Source: Simmondsia chinensis (lineage: Eukaryota; Streptophyta; Magnoliopsida; Caryophyllales; Simmondsiaceae). Taken from it: a stretch of 64,000 bases of DNA. The translations under genes were made by a program, and so were the position numbers. Under the pieces are notes generated by a model, which saw nothing but the letters and a program-made list of their open reading frames with translations, was not told where the DNA came from and made no database searches. Below are positions 52,836 through 63,115 of the stretch, piece by piece (position 1 is the first letter of the stretch; the number at the start of each line of letters is the position of its first letter). Where the stretch lies: contig JAGTTD010000007.1 in NCBI GenBank assembly GCA_018398585.1, forward strand, positions 15,120,320 through 15,184,319. Reading direction: 5' to 3'.

Positions 52836-52877
52836 AAGTGTTCCTTGTCTGACATTCTATGCTTGTGTGATTTCCTG

Positions 52878-52891
52878 CAACGGTGCCAAAA
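52878..52891 (-). promoter_or_regulatory. Athila primer-binding region (copy 1)
   Basis: Minus-strand TTTTGGCACCGTTG next to the LTR end, the TTTTGGCGCCGTTGCC type site of Athila elements with one change. Confidence 0.85.
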
Positions 52892-52894
52892 TAT

Positions 52895-53040
52895 TGATGC
52901 GTATGTATTTGCTTGGCAAGTGCACTAAGTCATATCAAGTAATAAAGAGTGAGTAGACTATTGTTCCCATGAGGATTTATTATTGAGTGACTACTAAAAT
53001 TAGCAATTTTCGTGTTATTTGAAAGGCCAAAGTTTGTAGT
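52895..53040 (-). repeat. Athila LTR (copy 1), first segment
   Basis: TGATGCGTATGTATTTGC onward, collinear with 30143 and 60954. Interrupted at 53040 by G1-D; resumes at 56680. Confidence 0.88.
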
Positions 53041-53514
53041 TGTTATGACCCGGGAATCCAAGGCTTGAGCTGTTGGTGGCTGTGTTGCTGAAGTTGCTGC
53101 TGTTGGTTGCTGCTTTGGGTGTTTGTATAGCTGAAATGTAATAGTCTGGGTTAAGTGTTGCGTTTTGAAGTAGTTTGTGCTAGCTACTTGGTGAAATAAG
53201 CTGTAGTAGTAATGTAGCGTGGTAGTTGGTTCTTGGCGCCAAAGCTTAGTAGTAATGTTAGTTAGATATTTTAGTTGAATTAGATATTTTCTTAGTTTAA
53301 GTCGGTTAAGGGGAATGTCTAGGTTCTTTGTTCTTAGTTGCTTATAAGTAGTAATCTCAAGTGTAATAATCATTCATCAATTCAATCAAACTTACAATCT
53401 ATCTCTTTGTGATATTTCTCTTTCTCATATAACTTTCTCTAATTTCTCATCTAAACTCTCATCTATCTTCATCAATCTTAGGTTATGCCTTGAGATTCAA
53501 TCCCGAGCATAACA
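53041..53514 (+). repeat. 5' LTR of G1-D (474 bp)
   Basis: TGTTATGACCCGGGAATCC to CCCGAGCATAACA. Same family plan as E (TGTTATGA start). Confidence 0.93.
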
Positions 53515-53516
53515 AT

Positions 53517-53528
53517 TGGTATCAGAGC
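53517..53528 (+). promoter_or_regulatory. Primer-binding site of G1-D
   Basis: TGGTATCAGAGC, two bases from the LTR. Confidence 0.93.
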
Positions 53529-54085
53529 CTCATTTGGCTTCCAGTCGAGCTCTTGTTCAAGAAAGATTCAAAATCAGATTTTCGTTGTGGTGCAAGAGAC
53601 TTTAGATGCTCTGCATTTGATTTAGTTGAATTAATTTCAACTAAATTGAGTTTGTATTGTGTCAAGTTTTTAGTGCTGGCTGCAATTGATCAACAAAAAT
53701 AGGTTTTACTGCTGAATTTTAGTTCATTCCAACCGATCGAAGTGCAAGAACAACTACAAGAACAACTGGATCACAATCAGCTCAAATTTAGCAGTTCAGG
53801 TGTTGTTTTATTGGCGATTCTGTTGGAGATTTAAAAATGTGCTGCGGATTGGTTTTTCCTGTCATTAAGCTGCTTGATTAGATTGAAGTTCAACAAGGAA
53901 AGTCTAGTTACAAGTTGTGATTTTAGTGATCTGAACTTGGCATAGAAGGTGCTCAACTAGTTGTGTCTTAGCTTAGTTTTAGCATACCTAAGCTCAATCG
54001 CTGCCATTGGATTGACTTGATCAAGACCAATTCAGATTGTGAAGTTCAGTAAGAACTGGCAAGAAGTAGGAAGCACACTTCAGTT
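53529..54085 (+). other. Leader of G1-D
   Basis: Untranslated DNA between primer-binding site and gag start. No coding motif. Confidence 0.7.
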
Positions 54086-55529
54086 ATGGCCAGTGGTGTA
54101 ATAACTCGATCTGGTGCAGAAGTTGGGAATTCGGCCACTCTTGTTGATCCTAACATCTCTTATGCTGCTGTAGTTGGTGCAAGTGTAGCAAAGGATGCAC
54201 AGTTTGTTACTAATGAACAACTAAATTTGAAGATGGATCCAATGTTTGAACTATTTAGACAAGAGAGCGAGCAACAAAGGAATGAAATGGTTGATCAACT
54301 TAAGCAAAGGCAGCAGGAAAATGATCAGAAGGGGGAGGAACGGATGCTTCAGTTGCTGAGGCAGGTTCAGCTAGAGAGTAATCAAACGGTTGAAGGAAGA
54401 ATAACTCAGCATTTGCAGCAGATTGAAGAAAGGGTTACAGGGTTGCAAGATCAGGTTAATAGGCAGTTAGGTGTTGGGATTTTGTTGCCTGTAAGTCATT
54501 AAACGCAACCTCCTGATGTGATACAACTCCAAGTACTGGATGTTGCAGCTGAATCTCAAGAAAGACCTTAAGTTGCTAATGTGTCTGTTAGGCCTCAAGT
54601 TCATCTCCAATCAGCTAATGTTAGACCTCAAAATCAAACCTCAAAAGCTAATTTAACTGCCAGACCTCATGAACAGCCATTTGAGCAATTGCATATTCGA
54701 CCTACCAGTAGGGAGCTTGGACAGAATGGTCACCCTCGGCAACACTCAGTGCAATTCAGATCGAACACTATGAATGCAGGACAATTTGATTGTGCACTTG
54801 ATCCAATGTACGCTAGACCTGCTTGTTTGTTTAGGGAGCAATGTGTAAAGCCAGCAGATCATGTTCATACCCACTTACATGGACAAAACTCCTCTAATGA
54901 TGGGCCTACAATAAGTGATGAAGCTACTTATGGTAGTACAACAATAGCTTTAGACAACCAAGAGTTCAAATAGAAAATTTTGATGGAAAGCAGCCACATT
55001 CTTGGCTAAGAAGATGCGAATGTTACTTCCACTTTTATTCCATTCCCGATGAGCAAAAGGTGGAATTAGCTACAGTTTATCTTCAAGGAGATCATGAAGT
55101 GTGGCTCTATAGTCTATTGAAGAGGAATTTCACGCTTACTTGGGCTGAGTTTATGGTAGAGCTTTGTGAAGGCTATGGTGATGAAGATTCCAATGACATA
55201 GTCGGTAATTTCAACAAAGTGATTCAAGTGACAACAGTTAAGGAGTATATGACAAGGTTTTAAAACCTTAGAGCAAGCATGATAATTGTCCATCCTCAAG
55301 CCCCTAAGTCATTTTATGTCTCAAGTTTCATCAGTGGAATAAAGCCTAAGATCAAGAACCTTGTGAAGGCAATTGGGCCTAGTTGTTTGTCCAAAGCCTA
55401 TGCTAAGGCAAAGCTTTTTGAGACCACGGTTCTAGCAACCAATGATGGACCAAAGCATAAAGGAGAAAGCTCCTAACAACATCAGAAAGGACTAGATGAG
55501 CCCAAAGGCTTTGTTTTAAGTGCAATCAG
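54086..55529 (+). pseudogene. gypsy gag (G1-D)
   Basis: The ATG at 54086 starts MASGVITRSGAEVGNSATLV. A coiled-coil-like Q/E-rich part follows (QQRNEMVDQLKQRQQEND, LQQIEERVTGLQDQVNRQ) to a TAA near 54500. After a polar region with further stops come the core motifs: ATVYLQGDHEVWLYSLLKRN, VELCEGYGDEDSNDIVGNFN, VKEYMTRF and FISGIKPKIKNLVKAIGPS. The zinc knuckle at about 55505-55550 reads CFKCNQLYEFGHKC. Frame changes at about 54975 and 55260. Confidence 0.9.
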
Positions 55530-56110
55530 TTGTATGAATTTGGTCATAAGTGTAATCCTAAATTCCTCATGGCAGTTAGGGGAGTTGGTGTTGAAGGAGA
55601 ATCTGAAAATGATGAGTCAGATACTGATATTGATGGTTCAGATCAGGAAGCTTGCATTGAAGATGAAGTGGAGATTTCCTTGAAGGCTTTGATAGGACAA
55701 GGAGTTCATAACACACACAGGGTCAAGGGAAAACTAGGCAAGAGGTCTATTGTCATCTTGATCGACAGTGGAAGCACCCATAGTTTCATTGATCTGAAAG
55801 TGGTGAAGAAAGTGGGCCATAATGTGATCAAGACCCGCCCTTTAGCTGTGACAGTCGCTAATGGAAATTCAATTATGACTCAGGCTAAATGCCAGTGATT
55901 TAATAGGACTATGCAAGACTACAAGTTCGGGTTTGATTTTAGAGTCTTGCCTTTGGGGGGTTGTGATATAGTTCTTGAGTTGATTGGATGAGCTCTTTCA
56001 ACCCGGTGTCCTTTTATTATGCTAAGCAAACGGTATCCTTTGAAAGACAAGGATCAAGGATTACTTTGCAGGGTATGAAAGATCACGCTCAGTTACAGTT
56101 GATTAGGGCA
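55530..56110 (+). pseudogene. gypsy protease (G1-D), cut short
   Basis: A 122-codon frame with an acidic spacer, EVEISLKALIGQGVHNTHRV, and IVILIDSGSTHSFIDLKVVK (DSG triad). A TGA after AKCQ (55896-55898) and a one-base loss in the GVDW motif (around 55975) break it. Sequence similar to the protease-RT linker goes on to about 56110, where it meets the purine-tract region. Confidence 0.9.
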
Positions 56111-56185
56111 AGGAGCCGCAGTCTCAAATAGGCCATTCCCTAGCCTCCATTCTTGAGGACAAGAATGTTTTCAAGGGGAAGGGAA

Positions 56186-56679
56186 TGTTATGACCCGGGA
56201 ATCCAAGGCTTGAGCTGTTGGTGGTTGTGTTGCTGAAGTTGTTGCTGTTGGTTGCTGCTTTGGGTGTTTGTATAGCTGAAATGTAAGTCTTGGTTAAGTG
56301 TTTTGTTTTGAAGTAGTTTGTCCTAGCTGCGTGGTGTAATAAGTTGCAGTAGCAATGCAACGTGGTAGTTGGTTCTTGGCGCCAAAGCTTAGCAGTTATG
56401 TTCGTTAGATATTTTAGTTGAATTAGATATTTTCTTAATTTAAGTCGGTTAAGGGGAATGTCTAGGTTCTTTGTTCTTAGTTGCTTTTAAGTAGTAATCT
56501 CAAGTGTAATAATCATTCATCAATTCAGTCAAATTTACAATCTATCTCTTTAAGATATTTCTCTTTCTCATCAAACTTTCTCTAATTTTTCATCTCAATT
56601 CACTTCTCTTCTCACCTAAACTCTCATCTATCTTCATCAATCTTAGGTTATGACTTGAGATTCAATCCCGAGCATAACA
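56186..56679 (+). repeat. 3' LTR of G1-D (494 bp)
   Basis: Preceded by AAGGGGAAGGGAA purine tract. Nearly identical to the 5' LTR, with extra text near the end (CTCACCTAAACTC region). Confidence 0.93.
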
Positions 56680-57175
56680 ACAGTTTTTGATATGTGAAAA
56701 ATGAAATGAAAATAGCTAATTTTTTTTAAGTTTTCTGATTTAATAAGATCTATGACATCTGATTTCACCTAGTTACACCAATACGGCTTTCTATTCTCAG
56801 TATTCAAGTTGTTTTTACATGTTGATGGTCGAAAATCCTAATTTATTAAATATTCTCTCTCAAGCAATACTTAGCATACTCTTTTACATATTAACTCATC
56901 AATCTCTTGCATGAATTTATATAAGAAAAGAGTTTGAAGATTCATGGTTTCACTTAAAACCACACAAATCGTGTTAATTTATCTCTAGCATTCACTCTCA
57001 ATTTGTGGTGTTTATTGTTTATTACTTTACCGATCATCCTAAATCTCCTCTCAGACTCATTATGAGTTATTACGGGCTTTGAATGGTGATAAAACATTCA
57101 AACTCATGAAGAACAATAATATACACTTCAAAAACGCAATAAACAAAGTTTGAATACATCGAATTAGATAAAAAC
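56680..57175 (-). repeat. Athila LTR (copy 1), second segment
   Basis: Continues from 53040: TTTTTGATATGTGAAAAATG, GATTTCACCTAGTTACACCAATACG and so on, as in the solo LTR at 30285-30800. Ends near CGAATTAGATAAAA, where pol sequence of copy 2 begins. Confidence 0.87.
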
Positions 57176-57965
57176 CTTTAGTGGACTAAGAGGATCTCCA
57201 TTCAATTCCCTCTATACAGAGAGGTTTGTGTGTTGAATTAAGAAATCAAATCCTTTTATGGGTACCTCGTTGTGTGTATGTACAGTCGATGTGCCACACC
57301 TCGTTTTGCTGCTTGGTTCCAGGCTTATTGGTCCTCTTTGAAGGTCAGAGGCACCAAGCAGTATTTTATACCTTCTTCTGAGCTTACAGGTCCCAGCTCG
57401 AGAAGAAGCCAGCCAGTTAGCATCAGGCCAACTCCACAAAAGGCACAATCACGTAAAGAGACTGAAAAATCATCCATAAATACCTCCATGAATTTTTCCA
57501 CCATGTCACTAAAGATTGCCATCATACACCGTTGAAATGTGGCTGGAGCATTGCATAATCCAAAAGGCATTCTCCTATAGCAAAGGAACTGTATGGACAA
57601 GTAAAAGTGGTCTTTTCCTGATCTTCCGGTGCTATGGCAATTTGGTTGTATTTTGAATAACCATCAAGGAAATAGTAATACAATTAGCCAGCAAGTTTCT
57701 TTAACATTTAATCAATGAATGGTAAGGAAAAATGGTCATTTTTGGGTGGCATCATTAAGTTTTCTGTAATCTATACATACCCTCTACCCTGTGACGGTCC
57801 TAGTATAGATGAGCTCATTATTCTCATTTTCGACAATGGTCTCCCCCCCCCTCTCAGAACTACTTGCACTGGACTTACCCGTGGGCTATCAAATATGGGA
57901 TAAATGATCCGTACATCTAATAACTTGACAACTTCTTTCATAACAAGGTTTAATTGACATTGTGG
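57176..57965 (-). pseudogene. Athila reverse transcriptase, N-terminal part (copy 2)
   Basis: The best part is 57600-57325: YRRMPFGLCNAPATFQRCMM, FSDMVEKFMEVFMDDFSV, with the catalytic FMDD intact. Upstream (57600-57960), across stops, are the blocks for the early RT fingers and DGYSGYNQ-type region. After FSVSLRDCAF the frame departs from the family, and the thumb is only partly recognisable. Inactive. Confidence 0.85.
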
Positions 57966-58469
57966 CTACATGGTAGGCTTGAAGCTATCTTCCATGAGAA
58001 TCTTATGCATGCATAAGGAAGGGCTAAATCCCTTGATGTCTGAAAGGGTCCATTCGATGGCTGATTTATGCTCCCTTAGAACCCTAAGCAACCTTTCCTG
58101 CTCAACATTACTCAAACAAGCATTAATAGTAACAGGATAAGTGTCAAAATTACCAAGACAAGCATACTTGAGATGAGATGGCAGTGGCTTGAGCTCAAGA
58201 TTTGGAGGCTCATCTTCTCTTATTCTCTGTTGAGTTTCAATCGCTTGTATGTCCTCCACTCTTGCTTCATGGTGCGAATCAAAAGGTTCGCAATCCTCCA
58301 GGTATTGGACTTGTTCCCTTATCAATTCATTCTCAATGTTTAAAGTCCCTAACTTTGTTAGACATGCTTCAAGTGGTAACTTAGGGAATGTGTCCCTGAA
58401 CTTCTCAGCTACCAAACTATCTATAATATTAACCTCAAAACAAGAATCCATGTTAGTGGGAAATTTCAT
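57966..58469 (-). pseudogene. Athila protease-RT linker (copy 2)
   Basis: A 167-codon frame containing DEPPNLELKPLPSHLKYACL, LRVLREHKSAIEWTLSDIKG and FSPSLCMHKILMED, the strongly conserved stretch between protease and RT in Athila. It ends at a stop 57966-57968 (HKILMEDSFKPTM). Confidence 0.88.
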
Positions 58470-58830
58470 AGCATTAAAAATGTTGAAGGTTACATGTTCA
58501 TCTTACACTCTTAAAATGAGTTTCCCTTGTTGTGCATTTATCAGGGTCCTTCCTGTAGCAAGGCATGGTCATCTAAGAATAAGAGGTATCTCTCGATCCT
58601 CTTCCATGTCAAGTACTATGAAATCAGTTAGGAAGATGAATTTGTCAACCTTCACTAAGACGTCTTCAACCACACCTCTTGAATACTTGATCGATGTGTC
58701 CACAAGTTGAAGAGATACTGTAGTTGGTTTCACCTCTCCTAAGTCAAGCTTCCTGAACACAGAGAGAGGCATTAAATTAATGCTTGCACCTAAATCACAT
58801 AAAAATTTATCAAAGCTAATGGTGCCGATG
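58470..58830 (-). pseudogene. Athila aspartic protease (copy 2)
   Basis: CDLGASINLMPLSVFRKLDLG (about 58740-58805) holds the active site in its Athila form (DLGA rather than DSGA). It continues with SIKYSRGVVEDVLVKVDKF, IVLDMEEDREIPLIL and, after a TAA-type break at 58571, LATGRTLINAQQGKL. The key residues look kept, so the stops are the main damage. Confidence 0.86.
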
Positions 58831-59292
58831 GTGGAAGGTATAGTGAAACTCCCTAGATCTTTTAGCTTGGGAGGTTACTTCTTTTGGAGTATGGCACTGC
58901 ATTCTTCAGCTAGTGCCACTATTTCGAATTCTCTCAAATTCCTTTTATTAGATAAGATTAAATTTTGCATCTTTGGGCATCTGCTCTATAATATCAACAA
59001 AAGGGACATTAATATGTAATTTTTTGAAAACGTCTGAAAATTTAGCAAATTAGTCATCTGCTTTTGTCTTTTTTAATCGTTAAGGGAAAGGGACCTTCGG
59101 TTTGTAGGGTTGAGGTTCAGCCCTTTTTGCTTCATCTTTGTTTTGGATTTTTGTCCCTTTCCCATTTTTTGTTTCATGGTCCGTGTCTATGGACAGGTCG
59201 ATTAGGGGTTGTTCGTTTTGTGCGATATTGGTTACCTGAGTTGGTTCATTCAGAGTTTTCCCACTTCTTAATTCAATTGCTTGGACGTGCTT
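58831..59292 (-). pseudogene. Athila gag-protease linker (copy 2), degraded
   Basis: Aligned with 52015-52376 of copy 1. Contains EECSAILQ-type text and proline/lysine-rich spacer with stops. No separate function assigned. Confidence 0.65.
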
Positions 59293-60380
59293 TCATGGGT
59301 TAGTGATTGTGTGACTAGGCAAGGAACCGTGAGACCTTTCAGAAAGTTGTTTTGAAATTTGTCCGACTAGGGTCTCGAGGTTTCTAATCAAAGCTTCTTG
59401 ATTTTGAAGATTTGTTCGTGTTTCTTGCACGAAACTCATGGTTTCTTGCATAAACTTATTGAGCAATTCTTCGAGATCACTTTTCTTTTCTAGTGGTGGG
59501 TGTGGGCTGTTTTTGAATCCCTGGGTTACTCCATAAAAAATTTGGGTGGTTTCTCCACCTAGGATTGTAAGTGTTGGAGTAGGGATTGTGACGTGATTTT
59601 TGAAAATTCGAAAAAAAAATTGGCTTGCTCGTGATTTGAAGAGGCTGTGGCAAAGGGGTTCCCTGTCTGACAATCTATGCTCGCATGATTTCTTGCGGGT
59701 TTCCTTTGCGTTATTCAATCAACTGTTCTCACATAGTTGTTGCTAGCCATTACCTCTAGCAATTCGTATGCTTCGTCTGGTGTCTTGTTGTTTAGGGCAC
59801 CTCCAGCAGCCGCATCCACCATGATTTGGGTATTCGGTGCCAAACCATTGTAAAATGTTTGGACTTGCATCCAAACTGGTAAACTAATGTCTGCGCACCT
59901 TCTTAAAAGCTCTTTATATTGTTCCCATACATCATACAATGATTCCATATCGTATTGTGTAAAAGAGGTAATGTCATTCCTCATTTTGGCTGATTTGGCT
60001 GGTGGAAAATATTTAGCAAAAATTTTTTGTGCCAAATCATCCCATGTAGTGATGGTACTTGGTGGCAATGATATTAACCATGCCTTGGCCTTGTCTCTTA
60101 GTTAGAACGGGAACAGTCTCAAGCGAAAGGCATCATCACTGACACCATTATGATTGAATGTGTCACGTATCTCTAAGAAGTTAGTGATATGCAAGTTTGG
60201 GTCCTCACTAGGTAGACCGCCAAACTGAACAGTCTGTTGAATCATTTGTATTATTACGAGTTTTATTTCAAAATTGTTTCCTTATATGGGTGTACGTCAG
60301 ATGCTAGAAGTGCATCTTCCAACAGTTTGGACAGTGTAATTTTTTAAAGCTCCTTCATTCTCATTATTTTCATTAGCCAT
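59293..60380 (-). pseudogene. Athila gag (copy 2)
   Basis: N-terminal part (60380-60070, with one stop): GLPSEDPNLHITNFLEI and DTFNHNGVSDDAFRLRLFPF. Core (60068-59715): STITTWDDLAQKIFAKYFPP, MRNDITSFTQYDMESLYDVW, CADISLPVWMQVQTFYNGL and DAAAGGALNNKTPDEAYELL, the retrotransposon gag domain. C-terminal part (59718-59293) in another frame: coiled-coil-like QETRTNLQNQEALIRNLETL and GQISKQLSERSHGS. The frame change is at about 59715. Confidence 0.9.
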
Positions 60381-60937
60381 TGTTTCAGTTCGTTTGGTTT
60401 TCCTAATTTGTCAAAGTGTTCTTTCAATACCAAAATCCAAAGGGATTATTTTATTTTTGTTTTGATTTTTCATACAAAGTACGAAACACAAACTTTAAAA
60501 GTCAAAAGAAAAATAAAACTAATAAAAAAAACTTAAAATACAACAATCGAATGCAAAAACTTAACAAAAACAAAATTTTAACAAAAACCAAAAAAGATAA
60601 CATTAATATTTAGAAAAACTTAAAAATAACAGTTTTAACTTAAAAAAATTTATCAAAGTTAACTTATAAGTAAAAGAAAGATGAAAATAAAGAAACAAAC
60701 AAAAGTAAAACAACAAAATAACACAAACTTAACAAAAACACAATTTTAAGGGGGGGTATTATACAAATTTTTCAAGTAAAAAAAAATTTACAAATAAAAT
60801 CAAGAGAATGAAATAAATGAAAGAAAAGAATTTTCTTCTTCAAACTTAAACAAAATTTGCAAGTTTTAACAAACAACTTCAAATTAATACCAAAACTAGT
60901 TGGTATCAATATCACTCAGATAAGAACAATCCCCAGC
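60381..60937 (-). other. Leader of Athila copy 2
   Basis: Very A/T-rich DNA between gag and primer-binding site, with repeated AACAAAAAC-type text; no coding. Confidence 0.7.
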
Positions 60938-60949
60938 AACGACGTCAAA
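60938..60949 (-). promoter_or_regulatory. Athila primer-binding region (copy 2)
   Basis: Minus-strand TTTTGACGTCGT followed by TGCTGGGGATTG, a diverged TTTTGGCGCCGTTGCCGGGGA site. Confidence 0.82.
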
Positions 60950-60953
60950 AACT

Positions 60954-62529
60954 TGATGCTTACTTGGTGTTTGCTCAGCAAGTGTACTAAGTCGTATCAA
61001 GTAATATAAAGTGAGTAGAGTATCGTTCCCACGAGGATTGATTATTGAGTGAGTATCGAAATTTGTAGCTTTAGCACTATTTGAAAGACCGAAAATTGAA
61101 ATTTTGAATATGTAACAAATAAAATGAAAAGGACTAAACTAGGTTACTATTTTTTTTAATTTTTTTTTTATTTCAGAAGATTTCTATGATTAATAAGATC
61201 TAAGGCATCCGATTTCACCTAGTGGCATCAATACGCCTTTCTATTCTCAATATTCAAGTGGTTATTATGTGTTGATGGTCGAAAATCATAATTTACTAAA
61301 ATTCGCTCTCAAGCAACATTTAGCATGCTCTTTTATATATTAACTCATCAATCTCTTATATGAATTTAAATAAGAAAACAGTTTTGAAGATACATGGCTT
61401 TCACTTAAGACCACACAAATTGCGTTATTCTATCTCTAACATTCGCTCAATTTGTGGTGTTTATCACTTTAGCATTCATCATAAATCTACTCTTGGACTC
61501 ATTATGCATCATTATAGGATTTGAATGGTGATCAAGCATTCAAAACTCATGAAGAACAATGATAAACACTCAAATAGCGCAACAAACAAACTTCGAATAC
61601 GTTGAATTAGAAAAGAGAGTATATTACAACTTAGGCTACAAGCCCTAGAAAAAAAAAATTTAGTTCATGGTAGACATAATATAAAGGAAAAAAAAAATCC
61701 ATGAACTTTAAATATTGCAAAATTACAAACCAAACTTTCCTTCCTTCCTTCTTCTTCTTCCTCTTGGTTTCTATCCTACTTCTACTTTCTTTTGGGTTTT
61801 TGTTGATTGAATTGATCCAAAACACTTTCCAAACCTCCCTATTTATAGTACATAAGGTTGGGATTACTAAAAATGAAAAATATTGCAAGCTTAAAGCTCA
61901 TTGCACCACCTTGCTGCTATTGCCGCCCAGTTTTGATCAACTTGCCTCTTTTGCTATTTCTTTAGATTTTTGCTACCTTGCACCACCCAAAATTAGGCTT
62001 GACATCACCATGAACATGTTTTTGAAGTGTACAAAACATCCTTGCATTGGATTTGTCCATTTTTCGACCCAAATCTGCAAGTTGAAATGAGTTGTTCAAG
62101 CTTGTTGTTCATCCTTTGCAACTTGCTGTTTTTACTTCTTTTCTTTTTCATTTTTTTAAAGCTTTTACTGCCCAAAACTCAGCCTTGACATCAACTTGAA
62201 CATGTTAATGTATCCATCCATACTCTTGATTTGTGCATTTTGCCACCCATTTTTGCTCGTTGAAATGAATTGTACATGTTCTTGATGTGTTCTTGCTTAA
62301 CGTTGTGAAATGTTGTATTTAGCCCCTTTTTTGCTTTTATTTGATATATCTTGCATTCACTTGTTGATATTGATGATAAAACCTAACAAGATCTTGCATA
62401 AAATGAGTGTTCTTGCAAAGAAATAACGATAGGAGCGAAAAAGAACAAAAGAGATAAAAGTTTGATGTAAAATGGTTTGAAAATGAATCAAAATACTATG
62501 AATAATTATATATTAAATTAGACTTATCA
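60954..62529 (-). repeat. Athila 5' LTR, full length (1576 bp)
   Basis: Plus-strand ends TGATGCTTACTTGG and GACTTATCA. Collinear with the solo LTR (1543 bp) and 35700-37095. A TATA-like TATAAATA is present on the minus strand (complement of CTATTTATAG at about 61841-61850). Outside it is CTTAG. Confidence 0.92.
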
Positions 62530-63115
62530 CTTAGCAATAAGGGTAGCAGTAGAAGACAAGGTTGAGTTCATTTCAACTAAAACCCTGTCAGTCTCTTCGT
62601 GAAGCCCATCCTGCATTGAGGTTCCAACGTTATTTATTACGACTCTCATGGCGGTGGAGTTTTCACGCTGGGCCACTAGATTGCAGTCTGTTTCAACATG
62701 TTGTCTCTCAAAGGATTCACTCATCGTTTGTTAGACTCTGTGATCCATTATTTCTAAATGACGTTTAAGCATAGCCATGAAACTCTTACGAGAATAGCCA
62801 TCCAGCCTAATTATATCATCTTCCATGATGTCATCATTACCACCGCTCTCAATGTCGTGGCTATGACTCGGTGCATCCCTTCGTGTTATAGGGCTTTGTT
62901 CAAGAGGATGCTCAATTGCGGATCCCAATCAGGGCTAATCCCTCTAGCTCCTCATGCTCGAGAGCACTAGACCTCCTGGTTCTGACCACAGGCAAGCAGT
63001 CTGAAATTACGTCCTGGTAATCAACGATGGGCTAAAGACAATGAAGTCGTGTTTTAAGCTTCCCACTGTGGTCATCAAAAGGCGTGTTTGCTTTATTTTG
63101 TTTGTAACGAAGTAT
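62530..63115 (-). other. Two consecutive unidentified reading frames
   Basis: Minus frames 62928-62731 (65 codons) and 62724-62527 (65 codons) are in the same register, separated by one stop. They read as one acidic, polar protein with DIESGGNDDIMEDDIIRLDG, KSFMAMLKRHLEIMDHRV, and after the stop ESFERQHVETDCNLVAQREN and STLSSTATLIAK. No RT, protease or zinc motif. It could be a gag-like piece of the element to which repeat H belongs. The frame ends at the Athila LTR. Confidence 0.45.

Larger units (their letters stand above)
53041..56679 (+). mobile_element. Gypsy derivative G1-D lacking RT, RNase H and integrase
   Basis: Two similar LTRs (53041-53514 and 56186-56679) enclose 2.67 kb with primer-binding site, leader, gag, protease and purine tract. 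The protease region ends near 56110 and jumps to the purine-tract region, so RT, RNase H and integrase are gone. The flanks GTAGT (53036-53040) and ACAGT (56680-56684) may be a decayed 5-bp duplication: 3 of 5 match. It splits an Athila LTR. Confidence 0.92.
52015..57175 (-). mobile_element. Athila-type copy 1, rearranged, with G1-D nested in its LTR
   Basis: Minus order: LTR (52895-53040 plus 56680-57175, split by G1-D), primer-binding region, gag C-terminus, start of protease region to 52015. Compared with copy 2, about 1.2 kb covering the leader and gag N-terminus is missing between 52850 and 52878. The LTR is truncated at about 57175, lacking its first 900 bp or so (minus sense). Confidence 0.82.
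57176..62529 (-). mobile_element. Athila-type copy 2: 5' LTR, gag, protease, part of RT
   Basis: Minus order: 5' LTR 60954-62529, primer-binding region, leader, gag, protease, RT up to about 57180. The rest of RT, RNase H, integrase and env-like region are absent; the element runs into the truncated LTR of copy 1. The FMDD RT motif, CDLGAS protease and PPAK.AKLRND gag text are typical of Athila. Whether the 3' part at 35700-38651 belongs to this copy or another cannot be told. Confidence 0.87.

Noticed and set aside
35700..62529. One single Athila element spanning 35700-62529
   Set aside because: Orientation fits (3' LTR left, 5' LTR right), but the outer flanks (ACAAA and CTTAG) do not match, and a second Athila 5' LTR and gag lie between, so at least two copies and a rearrangement are needed.
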